Shown: piece after piece, positions 18,107 to 26,055 of the stretch
How the letters are laid out: every line of letters begins with the position of its first letter
Numbering within the stretch: position 1 is the first letter of the stretch
Assembly (NCBI GenBank): GCA_046154695.1
Contig: JBJXFI010000379.1
Coordinates: forward strand, 1-45,296
DNA from: DALYLB01 sp046154695
Lineage (GTDB): Bacteria; Acidobacteriota; Blastocatellia; RBC074
Reading direction: 5' to 3'
DNA: 45,296 bases
Program-made: the position numbers and the translations under genes
The notes under the pieces: generated by a model
Seen by the model: only the letters and a program-made list of their open reading frames with translations
What the model was told of the DNA's origin: nothing
The model's database searches: none

Positions 18107-18882
18107 GAATTCACCCCGAGATCGAACCCCTTCGCCGCGGCCTGATTGTTTCATGCCAGGCCCCCCCGGGCTCGCCGCTCGATGATTCCTACATCATCTC
18201 GGCGATGGCGCGAACCGCCGAACTCCACGGCGCGGCCGGCGTGCGGATCAATTCGCCGGCCCATATCGCCGCAACAAATCTCCGCGTTCGCGTTCCAATC
18301 ATTGGCATCGAGAAGATCGTCACGGAGGGCTCCGACGTCTACATCACGCCGACCTTCGAGGTCGCGCGGGGAATCGCCGACGCCGGCGCGCGGATTCTCG
18401 CAATCGACGCCACGCGCCGCCCCCGTCCCGGCGGAGAGACGCTCGAAGGCATCCTCCAGCGACTCCGGGCCGAACTTCGCCCGCCCGTGATGCCCGTGAT
18501 GCCCGTGATGCCCGTGATGCCCGTGATGCCCGTGATGCCCGTGATGCCCGTGATGCCCGTGATGCCCGTGATGGCGGACGTCGATCGCTTCGACGAGGGG
18601 CTCTATGCCGCCGATTGCGGCGCCGACCTCGTCGCCACCACGCTGTGCGGCTATACTGCCGAGACCCGGGGCGCCAGGCTCCCCGCCTTCGATCTGATCG
18701 AACGACTGGCCCGCCGGCTCGACCTCCCCGTTATCTGTGAGGGCGGCGTCTCCTCCCCGGAAGAGGTCAAACGCGCGCTCGATTGCGGCGCATTCGCCGT
18801 CGTCGTCGGCGGCGCCATCACCGGCGTTTCGCAACTCGTCACCCGGTTTGTCAATTTTGATACACAGACATTAAGCAAGTAA
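18103..18882 (+). CDS. nanE: Putative N-acetylmannosamine-6-phosphate 2-epimerase with PVM repeat
   Basis: Converts ManNAc-6-P to GlcNAc-6-P in amino-sugar salvage. The 259-residue TIM-barrel protein has the NanE signature: GLIVSCQAPPGSPLD, VRINSP, VPIIGIEK with the probable catalytic lysine, AIDATRRPRP, ATTLCGYT and VICEGG. Residues 128-157 are ten perfect Pro-Val-Met repeats from a 9-bp tandem array. Relatives have a single such segment before the strand reading ADVDRF, so about 27 residues are extra; removing them gives 232, the usual length. It starts inside the end of the sugar kinase gene. Whether the enzyme still folds is open. Confidence 0.9.
   Translation: MRIHPEIEPLRRGLIVSCQAPPGSPLDDSYIISAMARTAELHGAAGVRINSPAHIAATNLRVRVPIIGIEKIVTEGSDVYITPTFEVARGIADAGARILAIDATRRPRPGGETLEGILQRLRAELRPPVMPVMPVMPVMPVMPVMPVMPVMPVMPVMADVDRFDEGLYAADCGADLVATTLCGYTAETRGARLPAFDLIERLARRLDLPVICEGGVSSPEEVKRALDCGAFAVVVGGAITGVSQLVTRFVNFDTQTLSK
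18484..18573. repeat. Perfect 9-bp tandem repeat, ten copies, inside nanE
   Basis: CCCGTGATG is repeated ten times without a single mismatch, in frame, encoding Pro-Val-Met. Zero divergence suggests recent slippage expansion. The minus strand has GGG every 9 nt. Confidence 0.98.
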
Positions 18883-19349
18883 TAATCGAACCCCGGCATT
18901 TTTTTCAACGTTCATGCCGGTGCAATATGATTAACTGGATTGAAAGGCGGGGGCAGTTTGAGTATGATTCCCGGCGAATGGGATAGCACTCTCCACAGCC
19001 TTCAGTGAACGTATGATTTGGATCTAAACAGGATTTGGGCAAAGGGACGGCGGCTTCGGAAGAAGCGCCCGGGAAAAACGTTTCAATTGATCTTGCGGTA
19101 AAAAAATCAACGGACAACTTCTTCACGACCATGAAGCAAATCGTGACGCGAACGACAATCGCCGGCGAATTGATTTCCGGGGATGTCATCAAAAAAGAGC
19201 TGTAGATCGGTGAAGAGATCCGACGCAACGGCAGGAATGAATTGTTCATCAAAACGCGCGCTTTCGAGCGGGTGGTTGACGACCCCGAGCAATCCCCAGG
19301 TTTTCGATGGTGGCAACGAACTGTCGGCCGAGACTGGGAGGCGAAACAT
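18883..19349. other. Intergenic stretch, 467 bp, with possible leader ORF
   Basis: Starts with the hairpin at 18893-18920. From a TTG at 19035 the plus strand is open in the same frame as the Clp gene up to 19349, broken only by TAG at 19203-19205. The first part (56 codons; STDNFFTTMKQIVTRTT, AGELISGDVIKKEL) and the second (RAFERVVDDPEQ) look somewhat protein-like. They could be a small gene plus leader, or a decayed N-terminal extension. The open frame on the opposite strand does not look like a protein. Confidence 0.45.
18893..18920. terminator. Weak hairpin downstream of nanE
   Basis: CCGGCAT (18893-18899) pairs with ATGCCGG (18914-18920) across a 14-nt loop that itself contains the T-run. 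Not a classic intrinsic terminator, but the only hairpin found after this operon. Confidence 0.3.
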
Positions 19350-20525
19350 ATGAATAACAGCGCACAAAGGACCGCGACAAGCAGCACATATCTGAATCCG
19401 GATCTGAAGAGCCCCGCGGCGCAGGATTTCGAGGACAAACTTTCGGCCTTGATCGTCGGGCAGGAGCGGGCTGTTCGACGCATCACGGGACTGTATCAAA
19501 TTTTTCTGGCGGGGCTATCCCATCCGGGGCGTCCGGTCGGGACCCTGCTTTTTCTGGGGCCGACCGGCTCCGGAAAGACCCGCGTCGTCGAGGCCGCCGC
19601 GGAGGTCCTCTTCAGCGATTCCAACCTCGTCACCAAGATCGACTGCGCTGAGTTCCAGCATTCGCACGAGATCGCGAAACTGATCGGTTCGCCCCCGGGG
19701 TATCTCGGGCACCGCGAGACCTCGCCGATGCTCACGCAGGAGAACCTGGACCGGTCTTATTCCGACAACGTCAAGATGTCGCTCGTGCTCTTCGACGAGA
19801 TCGAGAAGGCGAGCGACGCGCTCTGGCAATTGCTGCTCGGCATTCTGGACAAGGCGACGCTCACGCTCGGTGATAATCGCCGCGTCGATTTTTCGCGGGC
19901 GATCGTGATCATGACCTCGAACCTCGGCGCGCGGGAGATGAGCGAGCTGATCTCGGGCGGGATCGGCTTTGCGCCGAAAAGCGGCGTCGTGGATGCCGAG
20001 GTCGATCAGAAGATCTACCGCACGGCCCTCGAAGCGGCCAAGCGGAAATTTTCGCCCGAGTTCATGAACCGGATCGACAAGGTGGTCGTCTTTCGCAGCC
20101 TGCGCGACGAACATCTGCGCCTGATCCTCGAGATCGAACTGAAGGCCGTCCAGCGCCGGATCACCGAAGGCTCGGGCGAGAAGTTCGTCTTCAAGTGCAC
20201 CGACGCGGCCCGCAACTTCCTGCTCGACGAGGGGATCGATTTCAAATACGGCGCGCGCCATTTGAAACGCTCCATCGAGCGCTTCCTCGTCTATCCCCTC
20301 TCGAACCTGATCGCCACCGGGCAGGTCGGCATGGGCGATGTCCTGCTGGTCGATTACTCGCCCGAAGTCGGCAAACTGGTCTTCTCGAAGGAATCGGGGG
20401 GCATGTTCATCCCCGATTTCGCCCGCGAAGAGCCCCGGCACGACCACGAGGAACAGAGCAGCGGCCACTCCGTCGCCCTCGCTACCCCCGAATGGGGCAC
20501 CGCGCCGGCCAAGGCGAAGGAATAA
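19350..20525 (+). CDS. Single-ring Clp/HSP100-type AAA+ ATPase
   Basis: A 391-residue ATPase equivalent to the second ring (D2) of ClpA/ClpC/ClpB, with no N-domain and no D1. Motifs: VGQERAV, Walker A GPTGSGKT (70-77), GSPPGYLGH pore-loop region, Walker B LVLFDEIEKA, sensor-1 MTSNLG, PEFMNRID, and sensor-2 GARHLKRSIER. Residues 205-207 read IGF at the place where ClpA and ClpC carry the ClpP-docking loop, so it may unfold proteins for ClpP. The tail after about residue 350 is acidic and His-rich, without a zinc finger. A GGGAGG box at 19336-19341 sets the ATG. Confidence 0.88.
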   Translation: MNNSAQRTATSSTYLNPDLKSPAAQDFEDKLSALIVGQERAVRRITGLYQIFLAGLSHPGRPVGTLLFLGPTGSGKTRVVEAAAEVLFSDSNLVTKIDCAEFQHSHEIAKLIGSPPGYLGHRETSPMLTQENLDRSYSDNVKMSLVLFDEIEKASDALWQLLLGILDKATLTLGDNRRVDFSRAIVIMTSNLGAREMSELISGGIGFAPKSGVVDAEVDQKIYRTALEAAKRKFSPEFMNRIDKVVVFRSLRDEHLRLILEIELKAVQRRITEGSGEKFVFKCTDAARNFLLDEGIDFKYGARHLKRSIERFLVYPLSNLIATGQVGMGDVLLVDYSPEVGKLVFSKESGGMFIPDFAREEPRHDHEEQSSGHSVALATPEWGTAPAKAKE

Positions 20526-20535
20526 GGCCAATGTT

Positions 20536-20563
20536 CGGAGTTCCGCCTTCAGGCGGAACTCCG
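20536..20563. terminator. Bidirectional hairpin between convergent genes
   Basis: A perfect 12-bp stem (20536-20547 and 20552-20563) with a TTCA loop, then ACGGTTTT on the plus strand. It sits between the Clp stop codon and the AtuA-like stop codon and probably ends transcription from both sides. Confidence 0.7.
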
Positions 20564-20570
20564 ACGGTTT

Positions 20571-20894
20571 TCAATCTCCCCTCTCCGTCTCCACCTCCAT
20601 ACGCAGCAGCGCCGAACTGAGCGTCTTGCCTTGGGGATCGGTCTTGAGCGAGACGGTGCCGCCGCCGCCGAGGCTCTGGTGGAGCAAGAAATTGAGGGCG
20701 TGCAGGTTGGGCAGCTCGAAGCGTTCGACGCCGCCCTTGCAGATGCCGGCGAAGTGCTCGGCGACGCGCGCGGCGGTGACTTCGCGGACAAGAATCGGGT
20801 AGTACTCGGGCTTGCGGGCGATCAGGCCGATGTTGGCGGTGTCTCCCTTGTCGCCGGAGCGGGCGTGCGCGATCTCCAACAGCTGCACTTTCAT
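20571..20894 (-). CDS. Stand-alone AtuA C-terminal-like domain protein
   Basis: A 107-residue protein matching the C-terminal domain of acyclic terpene utilisation AtuA proteins: HARSGDKGDTANIG near the start, LPNLHALNFLLHQSLGGGG in the middle, and a KTLSSALLRMEVE end. In full-length AtuA this domain is fused to a larger N-terminal part, absent here. As a separate small polypeptide it may be a subunit of an enzyme encoded elsewhere. GAGGAAG precedes the ATG. It follows the MBL hydrolase gene by 16 bp, so the two form an operon. Role unknown. Confidence 0.8.
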   Translation of the reverse strand: MKVQLLEIAHARSGDKGDTANIGLIARKPEYYPILVREVTAARVAEHFAGICKGGVERFELPNLHALNFLLHQSLGGGGTVSLKTDPQGKTLSSALLRMEVETERGD

Positions 20895-20910
20895 TCAGGT
20901 TCTTCCTCGG

Positions 20911-21963
20911 CTACTTCATCGTATAGGTTTTGCTCTTCCCGTTACGATCGTTGGTCACGGTGAACTGCCGCGTGCCGGCATCGACGGAGACGCGCAGCAG
21001 GTGGGCGGCGTCCGCCTTGTCATCCGGGTTGGCGGTCAATTCCTCGGCTGCGTTCTGTTCGGGCGGCGTGGCGACGTTTCGATGGACGGCCCACAGATCC
21101 TTGAGCGAGGGCAGTTCGCGCAGCCATTTGAAGGTGTCGGGATGGCCGCCCTTGCGCGGGCCGTTGTTCATAATGGCGACCGTCGGATTGATCGTTCGGA
21201 GAAGGACCGGGTTGTTGCTGTTGTTCGCGCCGTGATGAGCGACCTGATAGAGGTCGATTTCGCCGATGAGGTTCCGCGGGCAGGCCAGTTTCTGCTCGAT
21301 GTTCCAGGTCAGATCGCCGGTGTCCAGGAAATCGAACGCGCCGTATCGCAGGACAAATGCGACGCTGCGGGCATTGTCGGTGGGGTCGTCGGGCATCGGC
21401 GTCGCCGCGGCGCATTCGCGGTTCGGCGCGCCGGCCATCGACTTTCCCGCAATCGTGTCGGTTCGCGCGGCGAGGCACTGCAAATAGACGGGCGGGGCGC
21501 CGGGCGCCTGCCTGAGTTTGATCGAGCTTCCTGCGCGAAGCGGGATCGATTTGCCGCCGCTGGCGGCCTGGTACGCGGAATATTTCGCCTCGAAATCCTT
21601 GTCCTCGCTCAGAGAGGACATCGGTCCGTGATCATAGAAATGATTGACTTTCACGCGCCGGGCCAGTTCCGGGACGCCGCCATAGTGATCGGTGTGATAG
21701 TGCGTGACGATTAGGTGGTCGATCTCGGTGATTCCGGCCTTCTTCATCGCGGCCTCGATTCGCCCGGCGTCGCGCCCCTCGAACCCCGGCCACCCGGCGT
21801 CCACCAGGATCGATTCTCTCGCGGGCGTGACGATCAGCGTCGCCGCTCCGCCCTCGACGTCGATGTAATATAAATTCAGCACCGCCCGGGCCTGGAAGGC
21901 GCTCCTGGCGCTCGGGGAAGCCGCGAAGAACAGGATCAGCAAGGGCAGAAAGAACTTTTTCAT
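20911..21963 (-). CDS. Exported MBL-fold hydrolase, ComEC-like domain
   Basis: A 350-residue metallo-beta-lactamase-fold protein with a signal peptide (MKKFFLPLLILFFAASPSARSAFQ). Metal ligands: THYHTDHYGG (HxHxDH), a downstream LDTGDL aspartate, and YQVAHHGANNSNN. The GGAATLIV and ILVDAGWPG segments resemble the hydrolase domain of ComEC/Rec2 proteins. Without the ComEC membrane channel it is more likely a secreted hydrolase or nuclease. Followed closely by the AtuA-like gene; a functional link is not obvious. Confidence 0.85.
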   Translation of the reverse strand: MKKFFLPLLILFFAASPSARSAFQARAVLNLYYIDVEGGAATLIVTPARESILVDAGWPGFEGRDAGRIEAAMKKAGITEIDHLIVTHYHTDHYGGVPELARRVKVNHFYDHGPMSSLSEDKDFEAKYSAYQAASGGKSIPLRAGSSIKLRQAPGAPPVYLQCLAARTDTIAGKSMAGAPNRECAAATPMPDDPTDNARSVAFVLRYGAFDFLDTGDLTWNIEQKLACPRNLIGEIDLYQVAHHGANNSNNPVLLRTINPTVAIMNNGPRKGGHPDTFKWLRELPSLKDLWAVHRNVATPPEQNAAEELTANPDDKADAAHLLRVSVDAGTRQFTVTNDRNGKSKTYTMK

Positions 21964-22134
21964 ATTCGATTTATCCGGTGGTTTCTATGGAGTTGCGATA
22001 GGCGTATGATAGGCGAGCCGATCTCGAAACGAAAGGCCGCCGGGCGGAGCCGGTGGGGGTTGACGAATGGTTTATAATCCTTTGTCCCGCTAAGCACGAC
22101 CCTGCACTGCGTGAAGTAAGGATGTTTTCTTTCC

Positions 22135-23484
22135 ATGGCTGGCAATGTAATCGCATACCGACAAGTGAAACTTCGTGAATATCGATATCCTGGTGAGTTC
22201 CTCTCCCTCTCCCTGACTTTCCTGCTGCTGTTGTCGCTCTATGCCCTCGCGACGGTCTTCTTTCCGGCAAGCTGGTCCACGACGCTCAAAACCCTGGCGA
22301 TCACGCTTGCGGGGCTGGGGGTCTACGTCATCGGCGTCAAGCTCCAGCAGCGCTCGGCCATCGGCACGATGGTCAAGGTCGGCCCGCGCCAGTTTCCCGA
22401 GCTGTTTGAACTGGCCAGCGAGGCCGCCCGGCGCCTCTCGACGCCGTACATTCCGATCTATGTCAAACGCTCCTCGGAGATGAACATCTACACGTTGGGG
22501 TTTTGGCGGCAGCGGCTGATCGTCCTGACCTCCTCGCTGGTGGATCAGATGGAGCCGGACAACCTGCAATTTTTCATCGGCCGGGAGATCGGGCATGTGG
22601 CCGCGGGGCACACGTGGTTGCGGACGCTGCTCAAGCCGCTGGGGGCGGATGTGCCCGTGATCGGGCGCCTGCTCAACAGCGTGGTATTCGGGGACTGGAC
22701 CAATCGGGCGGAGCTGACGGCGGATCGATCAGGGTTCATCGCCTGCCGGTCGCTGACCACCGCGGTGAGCACGATGCTCAAATTCGGGATCGGCATTCGG
22801 TTGTACGAGAAGCTCGATATCCGGGAATTTCTCGGACAGATCAATGATGTGCGCAATGTGCGCGGCCATTTGACGGAGATCGTCGCCGAGCAGCCCTATC
22901 TGACGCAGCGGGTGCGGGCGCTGGTCAATTTCGCTCTGTCGGAGGAGTTTCGGGTGATGGTCCCGGAAAAACAGTCGCACACGCAAATATTGGAGGAGAT
23001 TCCGGAGACATTCGTCTCGTCCCGGCTGAAGATGGAGGACCTGCATCTGGCGATTGGAGAGGCGCGGCGGTCGCCGCGCGCGCCCGCGCCGGAGAGGCGG
23101 AAGGCCGAGTTCGTGGCCGAGATCGACACGGTCTTCAAGCAGGAGCCGGTGACCATGAGCGATTTCGATGACCTCCGGGAAGAGAACGGCCCGGATCCGA
23201 ACCTGTTGCTGGTCGCGACGGCGGGGGAGACCCGGTATGTGCTGCGCAGGCAATTGACGCGCATCGGTCGAACGCGCGATAACGATATCGTGCTCGAAGG
23301 CGACCGGGTCAGCCGGTATCACGCGGAGATCTTTCGCCGGGACGATCGATGGATGATCGCGGACAAGGAGAGCCGCAACGGGATTTTCGTGAACAACCGG
23401 CGCGTGAAGGACCCGGTCCCGATCGAGTCGGGCGACCTGATTCGCATTGGCCGGCAGGAGTTTACCTTTCTCATTACCGAGTGA
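22135..23484 (+). CDS. Membrane M48-like protein with FHA domain and altered zinc motif
   Basis: A 449-residue protein in three parts. Residues 22-72 are two membrane segments. Residues 80-290 form an M48-type peptidase domain, but the HExxH motif reads REIGH (150-154), so the first zinc-binding histidine is arginine; the later glutamate (AELTADRSG, about 193) is kept. Residues 355-449 form a forkhead-associated domain with IGRTRDNDIVL, SRYHAEI and ESRNGIF, which binds phosphothreonine. I infer a possible inactive peptidase tethered to phospho-signalling. It heads an operon; gmhA begins 3 nt after its stop codon. Confidence 0.85.
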   Translation: MAGNVIAYRQVKLREYRYPGEFLSLSLTFLLLLSLYALATVFFPASWSTTLKTLAITLAGLGVYVIGVKLQQRSAIGTMVKVGPRQFPELFELASEAARRLSTPYIPIYVKRSSEMNIYTLGFWRQRLIVLTSSLVDQMEPDNLQFFIGREIGHVAAGHTWLRTLLKPLGADVPVIGRLLNSVVFGDWTNRAELTADRSGFIACRSLTTAVSTMLKFGIGIRLYEKLDIREFLGQINDVRNVRGHLTEIVAEQPYLTQRVRALVNFALSEEFRVMVPEKQSHTQILEEIPETFVSSRLKMEDLHLAIGEARRSPRAPAPERRKAEFVAEIDTVFKQEPVTMSDFDDLREENGPDPNLLLVATAGETRYVLRRQLTRIGRTRDNDIVLEGDRVSRYHAEIFRRDDRWMIADKESRNGIFVNNRRVKDPVPIESGDLIRIGRQEFTFLITE

Positions 23485-23487
23485 TTC

Positions 23488-24108
23488 ATGGCCCAATCCA
23501 GAGTGGAGACAGAACGGGAGATGGCGGATTTCGAGGAGCAGGTTCGCGCGATGGCGGCGGAGAGCCTTGCGGCGAAGCGGGAATTTTTCGATGCGCATGC
23601 CGGCGCGGTCGCGCGCGCGGCGGGGCACATCATCGACGCGCTGCGCGGGGGCGGGAAGCTGATGCTGTTCGGCAACGGCGGCTCGGCGGCCGACGCCCAG
23701 CACATCGCGGCGGAGCTGGCGTTTCGGATGGTGCGGGACCGGGATCCGATTCCGGCGATCGCGTTGACGACCGATTCGTCGCTGCTCACGGCGATCAGCA
23801 ATGACAGCGGCTTCGATCAGGTCTTCGCCCGGCAGATTCGCGCGCTGGGCCGCCGGGGGGACGCGGCGCTGGCCATCTCGACGAGCGGGAATTCGGCGAA
23901 CGTCGTCGAGGCCGTTCGGCAGGCGCGGGCGATGGAGATCCGAACCATCGGCCTGCTCGGCCGGGACGGCGGGAAGCTGGCCGAGCTGGTCGATCTGCCG
24001 CTGATCGTTTCGCATCGCGACACGCAGCGTATTCAGGAAGCGCATATCACCATCGCTCACATTCTGTGCCAGCTGGTCGAGGATGATCTCCATCCCGCAC
24101 AGCCTTGA
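23488..24108 (+). CDS. gmhA: SIS-domain phosphoheptose isomerase family protein
   Basis: A 206-residue GmhA-type protein. GmhA converts sedoheptulose 7-phosphate to D-glycero-D-manno-heptose 7-phosphate, the first step to LPS or S-layer heptose. Motifs: LFGNGGSAADAQHIAAE, ALTTDSSLLTAISND and ISTSGNSANVVEA, all typical of the family, plus the C-terminal EAHITIAHILCQLVE. Translation is probably coupled to the upstream M48-FHA gene. No other heptose genes (gmhB, hldE) are in the window. A DiaA-like or other SIS function is less likely given the close motif match. Confidence 0.88.
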   Translation: MAQSRVETEREMADFEEQVRAMAAESLAAKREFFDAHAGAVARAAGHIIDALRGGGKLMLFGNGGSAADAQHIAAELAFRMVRDRDPIPAIALTTDSSLLTAISNDSGFDQVFARQIRALGRRGDAALAISTSGNSANVVEAVRQARAMEIRTIGLLGRDGGKLAELVDLPLIVSHRDTQRIQEAHITIAHILCQLVEDDLHPAQP

Positions 24109-24129
24109 AGCGTCCCCGAGGTTGATGGA

Positions 24130-25107
24130 ATGTCGATTTACGATTACCAGCCGATCGATCTGACGGGAATCGAAACCTATCCGCTCGCGTCGCGTCCGAG
24201 CAAGGTGACGGTGCGGGAGTTCGCGCGCCCGCTGACCGATGCCGAGGCGCCGGGCGTGGGGGCGCTGCTCGATTCGATGCCGAATCTGCTGGCGGTCGAG
24301 TCGCTGCGCGCGGTTGTCGACGCGATCCTGCGGGCGAAGCGGCGGAGCCGGCCGATCCTTTGGGGAATCGGAGGCCATGTGATCAAGACGGGGCTCGCCC
24401 CGGTGCTGATCGATCTCGCGAGGCGGGGCTTCGTGACGGCGATCGCGACCAACGGCTCGGGCGTGATCCACGATTTCGAGATCGCGATTGCCGGCTGGAC
24501 ATCGGAGGACGTCGATGCCGCGCTCGGCTCCGGCGCCTTCGGCATGGCGGAAGAGACGGGCCGGCTGCTCAATGAGGCCGTCAAACGCGGCGCGCGCGAG
24601 GATCTCGGCGTCGGCGAGGCCGCCGGCCGCTCGCTGGTCGAGATGGCGCCGGAGCACGGCGGGTTCTCGCTGCTGCACGAAGCCTACCGTATGCGCCTGC
24701 CGGTGACGGCCCACATCACGCTCGGCGCCGACATCACCCACCTCCATCCTCAGGCTGATGGCGCCGCCATTGGCGCGGCCACCCATCGCGATTTCCGCCT
24801 CTTCGCCTCGCTCGTCCGGGAACTCGACGGCGGCGGCGTCTATCTCAACCTCGGCTCGGCCGTGACCATGCCCGAAGTCTTCCTCAAGGCCGTGACGGTG
24901 GTTCGCAATCTCGGCCATCGCCTGCGGGACTTCACCACCGCCAATTTCGATTTTTTGCAGCACTACCGCCCGGCGGCCAACGTCGTGCGGCGGCCGGTCG
25001 CCGATGGCGCCGGCCGCGGATACAGCATCACGGGGCATCACGAGTTGATGATTCCGCTGCTCGCGGCTAGTATCATTCGTCAGGATCTCGAACAAACGAA
25101 AGGCTGA
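24130..25107 (+). CDS. Uncharacterised conserved protein, possibly deoxyhypusine-synthase-like
   Basis: A 325-residue cytosolic protein with strongly conserved-looking motifs: LWGIGGHVIKTGLAPVLIDL, VTAIATNGSGVIHDFEIA, HITLGADITHLHP, GGVYLNLGSAVTMPEVFLKA and SITGHHELMIPLLAA. The alternating strands and helices and the GSG-IHDFE segment suggest a Rossmann-type enzyme. The nearest family I can suggest is deoxyhypusine-synthase-like, weakly. It lies 21 bp after gmhA and 13 bp before the phosphatase gene, so a role with phosphosugars is inferred. Not a shadow: codon pattern and tight spacing are like its neighbours. Confidence 0.7.
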   Translation: MSIYDYQPIDLTGIETYPLASRPSKVTVREFARPLTDAEAPGVGALLDSMPNLLAVESLRAVVDAILRAKRRSRPILWGIGGHVIKTGLAPVLIDLARRGFVTAIATNGSGVIHDFEIAIAGWTSEDVDAALGSGAFGMAEETGRLLNEAVKRGAREDLGVGEAAGRSLVEMAPEHGGFSLLHEAYRMRLPVTAHITLGADITHLHPQADGAAIGAATHRDFRLFASLVRELDGGGVYLNLGSAVTMPEVFLKAVTVVRNLGHRLRDFTTANFDFLQHYRPAANVVRRPVADGAGRGYSITGHHELMIPLLAASIIRQDLEQTKG

Positions 25108-25120
25108 CAATCCAAACACA

Positions 25121-25903
<783 letters not shown>

Positions 25904-25933
25904 AAAAAACAGAGTGACAGCTCAGCCTCTGCA

Positions 25934-26023
25934 GACAATCTCACGCGAAGACGCGAAGTCGTGAAAAAGAGAGAAGGGAACGCCGTGGCGGCTCCTGCTA
26001 TCGCGGCTTTGCGTGAGACTGTC
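25934..26023. repeat. Inverted repeat between convergent genes
   Basis: 23-nt arms (25934-25956 and 26001-26023) match at 20 positions and share the core TCTCACGC. A 44-nt spacer separates them. The element fills most of the gap between the phosphatase and the large surface protein gene and may serve as a transcription barrier. Confidence 0.75.
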
Positions 26024-26055
26024 TCAAGCCAAAGACGGCGTCGCCTCGGCGCCGT

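Noticed and set aside
18484..18573. Possible CRISPR-like array
   Set aside because: Units are 9 bp with no spacers and lie in frame inside nanE.
18905..19486. Minus-strand frame of about 190 codons with a hydrophobic stretch
   Set aside because: Overlaps the Clp gene start and its leader; no ribosome-binding site and no family resemblance.
22729..25119. A 796-codon open frame on the minus strand, opposite M48-FHA, gmhA and the unknown protein
   Set aside because: It has Arg/Asp/His-rich composition typical of antisense frames in GC-rich DNA, no domain motif, and the plus strand carries clear genes.
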